Origin: Isoetes taiwanensis | Taxonomy: Eukaryota > Streptophyta > Lycopodiopsida > Isoetales > Isoetaceae | Direction of reading: 5' to 3' | Length of the DNA: 64,000 bases | NCBI GenBank assembly: GCA_021234155.1 | Contig: JAJEKV010000010.1 | Coordinates: 6,176,871-6,240,870, forward strand | Shown: one piece after another, positions 34,523 through 44,395 of the stretch | Layout of the letters: each line of letters opens with the position of its first letter | Numbering within the stretch: the stretch's first letter is position 1 | Position numbers and translations under genes: made by a program | The notes under the pieces: model-generated | Told to the model about the DNA's origin: nothing | The model's input: the letters and a program-made list of their open reading frames with translations, nothing else | Database searches by the model: none

Positions 34523-34650
34523 TTCTTGAAAAATAATATGCTCTTTGAAAAGGGATAATGACTTATGTACTTAAGAGTGGTAAAGCATTTTAGATACAAA
34601 TAGGAATGAGTACTTGTGTTTAATTTTAATTTGACAACAAATAAGGAAGT

Positions 34651-34718
34651 GGATCACATCATGCGAATTTAGTGTGTCCCTTTTTTTTTGCATATGTATT
34701 ATTCGCTTGGTGTGATCC
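34651..34718 (+). repeat. Hairpin 4 of six
   Basis: Left arm GGATCACATCATGCGAATTT, right arm ATTCGCTTGGTGTGATCC. It lies 196 bp after hairpin 3 and repeats its surroundings. Confidence 0.85.
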
Positions 34719-34878
34719 ATCTTGAAAAAAAAATAGCTTTCAAGTAAAAGGAAAGAAAGAAATATCTTATTTAAAGTGTAAAGTGTTAGTATATAAAGTG
34801 TTGGTTTATTAAAATACTATTTGTTTACGCTAAGTTGTAAGTTAAATATTTGTGTTTCTATTTACTTTTTTTATGCAA

Positions 34879-34946
34879 GGATCACACCATGCGAATTTCT
34901 TATATGCAATTACTTCTGCGCATGAAGATTTCGCATCATATGATCC
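34879..34946 (+). repeat. Hairpin 5 of six
   Basis: Left arm GGATCACACCATGCGAATTT, right arm GATTTCGCATCATATGATCC. The flanks differ from hairpins 2-4, so the hairpin itself, not only its neighbourhood, has been kept or spread. Confidence 0.85.
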
Positions 34947-35608
34947 TCTTTAAACAAGGATGGCTTTGACCTTCAATGTTCATAAATTTTATGAATGTTT
35001 GCATATAAGAATGTCACATATCATATTTTCTTAAAAAATGGTCATCAAATGGATAACTAGTCAAAGAGTTCTTCTACTACTTAAAGAGTTTCAAGACTCA
35101 TTTTTGCTATAATTTAAATAGCAATAGATTTTTAAAGGAATCTATTGTTAAAAGTAGTTAAAGACTTCTTGTATTAGAGGTATCTAAACACAAACACCAT
35201 AACCTTTGTACTTCAAGAATGTATAAACCCTTTGCATTGCAAAGTATAATGCGAGCATTTCCCCTTCCTTATCGGAAGCAGCTCATCTCAAGGAACTGTA
35301 TTCGATTCTGAATGCCTTCATCCTCTCTCAATCTCTCACAATATCCTAGGAGGCCAGAGTTACCGTCACCACAAAATCGGACTAAACTTAAAACGTCCTG
35401 AAATGACGGTTTCTTGCCACTCAACGGATCCAATGGATATAAACTGCCATCCGCCCAGATGTCGACACTTTTTGAGCCTGCAAGACACAACACATCGAGG
35501 TCTAAGTTCTTATTTTTTAGACCTCATTTTTTGCGATTGAAGACTGGAGCATATTCGTGAGTCAGTTGGATCCTTATCCACACATCATTTGGAGCTTCCA
35601 TACTGCGT

Positions 35609-35675
35609 GGATCGCACGGCGCGAAATGAAGGTGTACAATTTGTATACCTCAGCACAATTCGCTTCGTGTGAGCC
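35609..35675 (+). repeat. Hairpin 6 of six
   Basis: Left arm GGATCGCACGGCGCGAAAT, right arm AATTCGCTTCGTGTGAGCC. The most diverged member, with several substitutions in both arms, still 67 bp long. Confidence 0.7.
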
Positions 35676-35840
35676 GAACGTCCATACTAACCTCGTTTTT
35701 GAAATTTGCAACGTGCATATGGAAATCGAAAAGTCCATTCTCCTACAATCCATGCTTTTATACATTAAGCAAATTCAAATTTTGAATTGTAGGGGGGGGA
35801 AGCCTGTATTGGGATGAAGTAAAGATCCCGGTTAATGCTA

Positions 35841-36035
35841 GGTTCACATGGACGAACTGTGAAGCGCTGGCTTAAAACCTGCTGAACTTGGGCTGAGGCA
35901 AAAAAATTCAGCCCAGTTTTTGGAAAATCAGCCCTTGCAAGATCCAACTTGCGTAACTGATGCAACGCTGAATTTTTTAATCAGTGCTGACTCCGCCAGA
36001 ACTCAGCGGAGGGCCTAAACTTCTCCATGTGAACC
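35841..36035. mobile_element. MITE-like element
   Basis: Terminal inverted repeats GGTTCACATGGA and TCCATGTGAACC bound a 195-bp block with GC-rich internal palindromes (CTGGGCTGAA/TTCAGCCC-like). No target duplication was found. A direct repeat (TTCAAATTTTGAA...GAAGC) lies on both sides at about 35,775 and 36,112. Confidence 0.6.
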
Positions 36036-36656
36036 ACCCATAAGGCGCAGCCGCAGCGCCTCGAAAATGAAAGTCTGATAGAAAGCCTGATAGAAAGCTT
36101 CAACCTAAACATTCAAATTTTGAAATGTGGAAGGCGGGAAGCTTGTATGGCCATGGCCTCTAAATGAAAATAGCGCAAGAATCGGTGACACGCACGCTTG
36201 GTATCTGACAAACCAAGAGACACCGTCATGAGTTGCTGGTATGCTATAATGCAAGTGGCTTTTTAGAAGCGCCACATGTTGCATCAGCCTGTCTGACAAC
36301 CAACAGAATTAAATACATATGGCGCCATGAATGCGCAATCCCCCTTATTCCGGGAAAATATTCCAAGTAAATCTGTAATGATGAGATTTTGGTATCCTAG
36401 GTGGCATGGGAAAAAAAGAGCGGAAATATGACGTGGAATGGCTGATAGGAGGCCATTTTGAGACCCCAAATCCGCCCTAATGATTGGGGAATCTTAGAGA
36501 CAACAACGTCTGTGTTTAAAGGGTTTTTGTTCTTGGATTTGGAGTTATGAAAGAGTCATTTCATTCTTAATGATTGTTAGTTTTAGATTTCATGTGCAGA
36601 CCTAAGTGAAGGGGCAGGGAGCACGTAAGCTTGCCAAGAAAATTTGGTGTATGATT

Positions 36657-36800
36657 ATCCTTCTTGTCACTACAATGTAGTGGTTAGGACTTCGGGTTTC
36701 AAAACCCACTTACCATCATCATATGGGAGAATGGTGTGGTGTGGCGTGGGGTGTGTGAGTGGGCGTGCGCAATGCAATGAAACCAACATTGGCTCCAGCT
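36657..36800 (+). repeat. SINE-like repeat (tRNA-derived head)
   Basis: CAATGTAGTGGTTAGGAC resembles a tRNA A box, and GGGTTTCAAAACCCA a B box, spaced as in tRNA-derived SINEs. Related segments occur near 27,980, 28,190 and 28,862. No poly(A) tail or flanking duplication is obvious. Confidence 0.35.
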
Positions 36801-36859
36801 CCAGCTTAAAACAAAAAATCTCTAATTTGCTATTGGTCAACTTCAAATAATGCGAGAAG

Positions 36860-37122
36860 CGACAAAAAACAGTAAACTTAACTAGATTGGTGTGAACATG
36901 TTTCAGTCAAGTTAACATTGTAACTTAACTAAAGCTTGTCTGAAGACATTTTGGTTAACTACTAACTTAACAAGACCATGTCTGAACAACTAGCAGTTAG
37001 GTTAAATTTTTTGACTTAATTGTGTTTGGTGTGAAAGTATTTAACTTATCTTGGTTAAGTTAAGTTATTTAACGGAGACTTAACTATTTTTAGTGTGAAT
37101 GTAGTTGTTGTAGTTAAGTTTC
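36860..37122. repeat. TTAACTT-rich repeat split by a LINE (left part)
   Basis: A run of AGTTAA/TTAACT words with repeated TTGGTGTGAA-type motifs. It continues on the far side of the LINE at 47,231-47,270 (GTTAAATTTTTTTAACTTAACCTAACTTAAC), ending GGTGCGAATGGACCCTAG. It looks like a MITE that served as the LINE target. I could not fix its left border. Confidence 0.5.
37106..37122. repeat. 17-bp target-site duplication, left copy
   Basis: TGTTGTAGTTAAGTTTC is found here and again at 47,215-47,231, on either side of the LINE. The poly(T) that follows immediately is the reverse of a poly(A) tail. Confidence 0.92.
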
Positions 37123-37155
37123 TTTTTTTTGATTGAAGGCGAGTTTATATATTAA

Positions 37156-37676
37156 TTATAAAGTATAAGTTAACAAAAGATCCTTTTTGAAGGGAAGTAT
37201 AACCCTGTTTAAGGTAAAAAGAAGAAACTTCTTAGAGGGAAGTTTAACCCTATAATGTATGTGTTTATGGAATATATTCAAAATAGCCTGGAGCATGTTA
37301 TCTGAACTCTGTATCGTCTGCATACATGGATGTCCACTAAAAGTAAGACCTGAGGTTGGATTTCCTGGATTTGCTGCCTCTGCCTCTGACCATGACTGAT
37401 AGTACACAGAATGGGCACATACAGGATTCTGCTTTCGCCATATTGAGCCGTCCCTTACTGTCTTTTGCCTCACAAAGCAAATCTCTTCTAGCATTTGGAT
37501 TCTGATCACAACAGCAGTTACAAAGGCATGGCTCCTCATGGTTGTAGAGATTGGGAGGGCCGAACACTTTGATCCATTGCTGATTAGTATCTGCATCAAT
37601 CTTCTTCCATTTGAGTTTGCGCACCAGTATGAAGATAATACCTGAAATATGAGAAGAATACAAATTAGAATTGAGT
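37156..37676 (-). other. 3' region of the outer LINE, with a cysteine-rich frame
   Basis: Between the zf-RVT segment and the poly(A) tract. One frame (37,663-37,337) has CLCNCCCDQNPNARRDLLCE followed by CMCPFC, eight cysteines in 40 residues. A different frame contains CAHSVYYQSWSEAEA, faintly like the YYYH motif of the other two LINEs. Which frame was coding is unclear. Confidence 0.4.
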
Positions 37677-39480
37677 CTATAAAATGGCTGAAATCCATCT
37701 GATGTCGTATTGAACTTGTTTGATGATTGCCTCCGGGTGAGTTATCTCGCAGTTAAAGATAAAATTGTTCCTCCCCTTCCAGATACGCCAGAGAAGGATA
37801 TAGATCCTCCAATCGATAGGATTATTCGGCAAAAAGAACTCCAACGGGTCAGCCATGATAAGGTTATATCCAAAGATATTAGAAGCAAGCTCAAGGACCC
37901 ATTCCGACCAGAGACAATCTTTAAAGAGGTGTTCTTCATCTTCCCTGTGACTGATACATCTGGGGCAGACATCCGAATCTGTCATATGAACCCTATATCT
38001 TTTATGATTGGTGGCCAGAGCTCTATGCCAAAGTTGCCACATAAAAGACTTCACTTTTGGGGGGATAGGACTCGACCACATGAATTTTAAATTCTTAATG
38101 CATCTCACTTCATCTGTCTGCCACTTGCTATGAATGGAAAGCTTCTGGTCTCTCATCAGGTATCTGTAAGCATTCTTAACCTTGAAACCCGTGATACCAT
38201 TATAATTCCAGTTATCCTCATCATTTGACCAAGTCCCCTGAGAGAGCGATGTGCATATATTATTATACAGCATTTCCGTTTCCTCCCCTTCCCCCTCCAG
38301 GGCCGAAAGATGAAAGGGGATGATACCTTGGTCATCATATATATCTCTGATGAAATGGATTCCTTTGCTCCCCCAAATTCTGGCCTGCTCCGGAAAATGG
38401 CATGCTAAACATAAGGAGGCATTATTAGTAAGGAGAGCCGGATTCCAAAAAATAGATTGATCCATGGATAACCCCTCTTTCCAGGAAAACATGCCTTTAA
38501 CTAGATTCCATGCTCTGATCCATTTCTTGATTATGCCAGGGATAGAGTTTGGAACTTTGATTGGAAAGAATATAGCATGAGGCAACACTAAATTTAGCTT
38601 CCTCCACCCATAAGAAAGACATCTGCTTAAGTAATGCCTTGTGATAATAGAAACCGGGTGTTTGATCAGATCATAGGCTGCCTTGTACAGATACTTAGCT
38701 GCAAGAGCAATCCCCTGCTTTTCTATGTTTATGACACCTAGACCCCCCAGACCTCTGCCTTTACAACATTCCTCCATAGCCACAGGAGTCCAAAGATCTT
38801 ACATTACGCCTACCAGGGATAAGAATCTCCCAATAATGCTCTGAAGTTTGGAGGTTACTTTCTTAGGAGCAAGAATGACAGATGACTGGTAAACATGAGA
38901 GGAAGAAATGACAAAATTTGCAATTATGCCCCTGCCCTGCTTAGAAATATGTTTGGAGTTTAGGCTGTCCACTTTCCTTTGAAATTTCTCAATAATATCA
39001 GACCATATATCAGAAGGACTACCTTTAAGGACTAAGGGAATTCCTAAAATCTTGGAAGCATTAGTGGGAAGGATATACTTACACCCTAGGAGAGCAGCTG
39101 TTTGCTCTCCCTTTACCTGATCCCTGGCAACCACTTTGGATTTGAGAGGATTGATCTTGCACCCCGAGGCTACTCCAAATTCTTCCAAGATGCTTTGAGT
39201 ATTGATAAGCGATCTATTGTCCATCGAAACTAGGAGGAAAGTATCATCTGCAAAATGTCCATTTAAAAGTTGATCCATCTCCCCATTCTCAGGGAGGGTG
39301 AGGCCTTGGATCATATTAGATCTCTTTGCTTCTTCTAGCTTACCATGAAGAGCCTCCATAATAATAAGGAATAGGAATGGAGCTAGTGGGCATCCCTGTT
39401 TTACCCCTCTTTGCAGGGGGAAAAAGGGGCCACATTCTCCATTAATTAAAACAGAAGATCTGGAATTTGAAAGTATAGCT
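37677..39480 (-). pseudogene. Outer LINE ORF2, C-terminal half (RT palm to zf-RVT)
   Basis: The frame starts after the nested insertion with RSSVLINGECGPFFPLQRGV, then KQGCPLAPFLFLIIMEALHG (RT block with the expected GCPLAP), and the catalytic HFADDTFLLV at about 39.25 kb (two aspartates). CKINPLKSKV and KILGIPL follow. A frame change near 38.79 kb leads into a 368-codon open stretch containing GLGGLGVINIEKQGIALAAK and the zf-RVT domain (PPKVKSFMWQLWHRALATNH, then CPRC, H and C ligands, LWRIWKGRNNFIF). This enzyme copies LINE RNA at the nicked target. One or two frameshifts make it inactive as read. Confidence 0.88.
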
Positions 39481-39485
39481 TTGAA

Positions 39486-39930
39486 AAGGAAGGAAGGAAG
39501 GAAGGAAGTTTATTTTAACGTCCACGGAGGCCAGAGGCCTATGAGACGGTACATGCAGAGAACAGGCAAAAAAGCCAAAAACCCCAACACCAAAAACAAA
39601 CAATGTAACTGTACAGTAGAACCCTACTACCGGGATGAAAAAACCCCCACTTGGGAGGAAAAACCCTAACAGTAGGCTCTCAAATACCATGCCCCTGAAG
39701 AGCAAGTCTGACGGCCGAAATCTGCAGGATGTAAGCTCCCGGGTCGCTACCATCGGTGATGCGAGTAACTGATGTAGCGGTGTGTCAGAGCATCTAAGAT
39801 CAGTGTGCACTGCTCGGACATGGGCATATGCTGGGCACCGCTGGAGGGCATGGTGCTCATCCTCTATCACGTGCATCTCACAACACTGACATATCCTCTC
39901 CTCCCTGGGGATCCCGTGCCCGCCATTCAC
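39486..39930 (-). pseudogene. Nested LINE, C-terminal zinc motif
   Basis: The frame begins RICQCCEMHVIEDEHHALQR followed by CPAYAHVR: a CxxC...H...C pattern found after the reverse transcriptase in many LINEs, probably a nucleic-acid-binding zinc knuckle. After about 90 residues the sequence becomes hydrophobic and likely untranslated. Confidence 0.6.
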
Positions 39931-40044
39931 CCCCCAGCGACCTGTTTCAATTCTGAGGTAATGGGAACCCGTCCTTATGGCAGCAATAGCTCTCCGTTTC
40001 TTTCACAAGAGATGTGTGCTTTCAAGCACCGATGGGGTCCATGC

Positions 40045-41906
40045 TCAAGGCGGGATTAATCGGCGTGATAGTGCTCGTCTTGGGCTTTGCAAGAGTAGAG
40101 GCATCCCACAGGGTGGCAGCATAGCCCACATCCAATTGCCCATTCTCGCATGCGATCGGGAATCTGCCAGTGCCACCATCTGTTGGTAATCCATAGACCA
40201 CCTCCTAAACCATCCCTTACAGTGCTCGTGCCATACCCTCTTCAGCCGCTGGGGGCCCTGCGTTAACAACACGGCCTGTGGGGGCAAGCGATGCTCATCC
40301 ATCCCATCCACCTTATGGAAGCAAGTAAGATGTCTCAGCAAGATAGCGTATCGTCAGTAAAGGCGAACCCCGTCTCATACAACAAAATCGACACGGTGCG
40401 GTGTCCTTCACTCCCAAGCTATATGTCAAGAAAGCTTTCTGCACCCTTTCCAACCTATCCCACGTGTTTTTGCTAACTGCTGGGCCCCAAACCTCCACCC
40501 CATATAGCAGCACCGGCTCGACCAAAGCCCTAAACAAGTGTGCTCTCCTTGCCCAGTCACAGAGATCTATCCGCAACACGTTTTTTTTGCATCGCATATA
40601 AAGCCTTCCGCCAACACTTGCGGCTCTCCTCTCCACACACTCATCCCACGGCATGTTAGTAGTGAAATCAATTCCCGGATACTTGAAGCTCGCACCATCT
40701 CCACTTCCGTCCCCCCGTAATATAACTCCGGGATAGGGTGTTGCGAGGGACGGGATCGCGAGAAGCTTAGTTTTGTGCAAGTTCTTTGTCATTCCCGTTA
40801 CCCCACGTAACCCACCCGAGGGCATCCAAATCTTCGCTGCATAACGCTGGCCGTGTGGGCTAGCAAAGCTACATCATCCGCATATAGCAACTGGCTCACA
40901 GAGGTCGCCTCAGATAATTGCACCCCGGCTCCCCCATGTTGCCGCATCCACGTCTCCAAGCTATCAATGTACAACCCAAAAGCGTTGGAGACAACGGGCA
41001 GCCCCGCTTAACTCCCATAGTGCTAGCTACCCCGCCGATCTTCATAAGGCGGGCAAAGCATGAATCCCATCATAAAGCTGGTGCACCCCATTCTCGCGCA
41101 ACTCTCTGTGGAACTTCGCAAGTCTTGCAACCTCTCGCCCACAAAGATGTCTCCGGGGCGGTATCATATGCGATCTTAAAATCTACAAAGCAAAGCAATA
41201 CAAGTTCGTCGCGCATTGGGCTTGCCTCCATCAACACTCTCAAAGTGAAGATATGGTCGGTCGTGGAGTGAGCCGGGCTTAAAGCCCTGCCCGCCAATTG
41301 CCCGCACCCCCTGCCTCCTCGGCCCACTTAGTGAGTTTCTTCTCCACCACCCCTGCCAGGAGCTTTGCAAACATCGAGCTTACCATAATCATCCGGTAAT
41401 TCGACGGCTCATCCTTATTACCAGCTTTATGCACGGGAACAACCTTACTAACCATCCACTCCGGGGAGCCCTCATTTCGAGCACGGTTGATGATTCTTGT
41501 CGGGGCCCTACCACGGATGGGCCACCCTACCGCAGCCCCCAGTAAATCCTTTGCCTTGCCATTCGCCGGATGCCCGAGACCCTGGCTGGACATCCTCCCG
41601 CGTGAGCTGCAGCACCTCTCCTACCTGATCCGGGACCCTGGCATTAGCTCCTGGGGGGTCATATAACTCCTGCAAGCGGTGCATCCATTGCTCCACACTT
41701 ACATTACCAGCCACCTGGCGCTTATGGTATAACACCTTACGCCAAAACGCTTTTGGCTCTGCCATGAGCATATCAAACAGGCGCTCCTGGGTTTCTGCCA
41801 TGTATCTCCCCTTCTTGGCTTTTAGGAAGAGCTTATAGTCTTGCGGGGCGTGGGTGGCGAATCGTGGATCTATGACCAAGCCAGCTGGCTCTTTAGAGCC
41901 TTGCAA
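40045..41906 (-). pseudogene. Nested LINE, reverse transcriptase region
   Basis: RT blocks in several frames: VSKVVPVHKAGNKDEPSNYR (block 1-2) at about 41.45 kb, LLCFVDFKIAYDTA (first catalytic aspartate) at about 41.18 kb, LLYADDVALL (catalytic YADD) at about 40.88 kb, then SFKYPGIDFTTNMPWDECVE and VLLYGVEVWGPA near 40.6-40.45 kb, typical of the post-RT part. Stops and frame changes separate the blocks. A connecting segment with SKEPAGLVIDPRFATHAPQD joins it to the endonuclease. Confidence 0.82.
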
Positions 41907-42793
41907 TCAGCATCAAACCACGGGTTCTCAGGAAAATGCGCGGTGTCCCTCCTTGGAGGGCCCTTCACTGCAAAGGAAGCCCCAGCAGCTGCAAGCAGTG
42001 CCCTCACCAGCCATGCACACCTGTCTTGCAGTGTGTAAAAGCTATCAAACCCCTGTAACTCCCGCACCAACACAGATTCATACTGTCCCTGCTTCTGATA
42101 GCGTGGGATGTATGGTAACCCTCCACGCCCCCTTTGCGGTGTCTCCACTATTGAGTGCTCCCAATTCAGCGTGACATAAAGCGGGTAGTGATCTGACAAA
42201 GCCTCCTCATCCCCTGTGCTTGTGCCAATGGAGAAGTGTGTAACCATATCAAGTGCTGCTACCGGAGCGAGAAGGTAATCCAACACACTAGCTCCCCCAT
42301 CCTGCCTATCACTCCTGCAAGTAACACCCCCTGAGTGTGGCCATCGCTGCATACCATTACAAATTACCATGTCAAAAACCTGGCAGAGCTGGACCAGCTG
42401 CCTGCCAAATGGTCTAGCCACCATATCCTGGGAGTGCCGTGTATGCTGAATAGCGGCTGTCTCAAGCCAAAGCGGATCAGCATTAGCGTCACCTTGGAAG
42501 GTCACCGACTGCAACTGCGCCGTACGAGCATTGAAATCTCCTAGCAAAAACACATGTCCCTGCTGTCTATAGCGGTCTATGTCATCATACAGTTCCCTAT
42601 ACGGCATCTGGACATCTGTGTCTGCATCATGTACCTGGTAGAACTTAGAGCCTGCATGGGGAATGTAGCAGCTAGCAAGAAACAATGGGACATGACCAGG
42701 CTCTAATACCATTACCCACATGTAGCGGTTAAATGCATCAGACTTCTGAAGTGTGATCTTGCATGCTAAGGCGTCCCTAAAGTAGCAAGCCAC
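41870..42793 (-). pseudogene. Nested LINE, endonuclease (EEP) domain
   Basis: About 300 open codons with the C-terminal half of an exonuclease-endonuclease-phosphatase fold: HVFLLGDFNARTAQLQ (the GDFN motif, catalytic), SVLDYLLAPVAALDMV (the D-x-x-L block) and EEALSDHYPLYVTLNWEHS (the SDH motif with catalytic histidine). The N-terminal part continues, frameshifted, to about 42.95 kb. This enzyme nicks target DNA to prime reverse transcription. All three motifs are preserved here. Confidence 0.85.
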
Positions 42794-42930
42794 TCCACCG
42801 CATACCGCGTCGCCATGGCGCTCATTAGCAAGTGAGAAATGCCGATATCCTCGAATGTCGGCAATCGATGCCCTTCATACTCCCATGTCTCCTGCGGGGA
42901 AGGCGATGTCCATGTGCCGCGCGATCCCAT

Positions 42931-44340
42931 TCAAGCCCACGCCTCTACGCCATGGGAAGCCCCTACAATTCCAGTGAAACAATGCGAAGACACTTTCCCT
43001 ATCGACCGTGGGTCGTGGACCCATCTCGAGTGCACGAGGACGCTGGCGTGGTTGGAATAACTCGGGCAGCCTGCTGATGGGACCCTGATGGATGCGCCGT
43101 AGCTTGTGGAAGGCCTCAATCCGCCCTCTCCCTGGCCTGTCCGGCCTGATGTTCCTGGACCGCTCTGCCCCTGCGGCCTTGTTGTTCGTGGGAATTTGCC
43201 TCCGCGCTGTCGACGAGGAGGCACATATACCTTCATCTTGCCATTAAACAAACCAGCAGCCCCTCCAGCTTGTCGAATCTCTCTTATCTTGACCAACTCT
43301 TGGCTTCTTTTCCGTTTGTTGCGGTGGCGTGAGATCCGGATCGGTATATGGGCGTACCTTTCAAGTGGACCGTGCGGTGCAACAACAAAGATTTTGCCTC
43401 CCAATCCAAGGCGCAAACTTAACTAGCCGAGGTCTCATGCTCGGGTCCTCCAATCTGATTGGACTCTTGATAACCAAATCTTGTAATTGGAGCTTTTGCA
43501 AGTACCGGGGTGGTAAGCTTACTTGGCAAATCCTCGCCTTGCTCCTCCCGGCAATCCCGCACAATAAGGTTGAGGCGGGCGTGCACGGATGTCTTGCTCC
43601 TCACGAAGTACCCGCCCTAATTCCACGAGCCACCTCGGCCTGCGGTATAGGGGTGCTGGTGCAGATATTTGTGGTGCACTCGGGACTCGTTGCACCTCCA
43701 TTCGGAGGTCCCTGCATCTCTTCTTAACGTAAGTGGGCCATATGGTTCTCTATATGTAAGCATCTTCACGACATCTCTGCTGTATGCGCGCCTTTGCTTC
43801 ATCAAGGAATTGGAGCCTGCCCGCACCGCTTCCACATCCTTTTCCTTAGCATCTATCCGACCAGCCATGCTTGTGACTTGTACAATCTGCTGCGGCAACC
43901 CTTTCATGTCGGCCCGTGCTTGCGCCATGTCTTCCATCCTTTGCTGGTGGACCTTATCCAAGCGGTGCCCCATCTCTCGTGACTAGCTGCGTTGTTGCTT
44001 GTATCTCCCCTCTTATCGGTCATTAGCCTTTTGGGCTCCCCTGCAATCATAATCCCCGAGCCGAACTTCCACAAGGGAAATTCGCTCCTTCTGTTGGAGA
44101 AGCCGCTTCTTGAGCGCAGCCCGGGCAGATGGTCCGTGATGCCTCAAGCTTGCCGGCTTAGCACGGAGGGAACCGCCTGTTCTGTACAACCACGATTGCC
44201 TCAGCCTGTGATACCTGCTCGATGATGGGGACGAGGTATCCAAATTGCGGGCTCTTTTCTTCAGCGCATGCATGCTGTGGGTCGCCATAGAGGGCCGGGA
44301 CTGTCAGGTGGATTCCGGCGACTAAAACAGAGGAAACACC
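42931..44340 (-). pseudogene. Nested LINE, 5' region (ORF1-like)
   Basis: Overlapping open segments in different frames. One is basic and glycine/arginine-rich (VYVPPRRQRGGKFPRTTRPQ near 43.2 kb), another (43,973-43,617) contains a helical charged segment (MEDMAQARADMKGLPQQIVQ). Both fit a LINE ORF1 RNA-binding protein with coiled coil, but I see no zinc knuckle and cannot define the frame. Confidence 0.5.
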
Positions 44341-44395
44341 ATACAAATCATACACCGACGGAAAGCTCGTTCGATAAGCTTTTCAACGAGCCCAA

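Larger units (their letters stand above)
29011..36480. mobile_element. DNA transposon with long imperfect terminal inverted repeats
   Basis: TTAGGGCGGATTTGGGGTCT at 29,011 is matched inverted at 36,480, continuing as AAAATGGCC. After removing the Helitron inserted at 29,045, similarity resumes further in: ATTTCCACGTCA against ATTCCACGTCA, then TTACTTGG and GCGCATTCAT-like blocks, in the same order for about 200 bp per side. The element is about 4.05 kb without the Helitron. Its interior has no transposase but carries an array of hairpins. Flanks suggest TA or no clear duplication, so the superfamily is uncertain (Mutator-like or foldback are options). Confidence 0.65.
39486..44395 (-). mobile_element. 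GC-rich LINE nested in the outer LINE
   Basis: About 4.9 kb of much higher GC content than its surroundings, splitting the outer reverse transcriptase between QIQVF and KAILSNS. It ends, on the - strand, in AATAAACTTCC(TTCC)n, a simple-repeat tail rather than poly(A). It contains ORF1-like, endonuclease, RT and cysteine/histidine regions in the usual order. No clear target duplication. Its different composition and tail mark it as a separate LINE lineage. Confidence 0.85.

Noticed and set aside
33285-35675. CRISPR-like array
   Set aside because: Repeats are palindromic hairpins with irregular spacing of 0.2-0.9 kb in a plant transposon; no short regular spacers and no cas genes.
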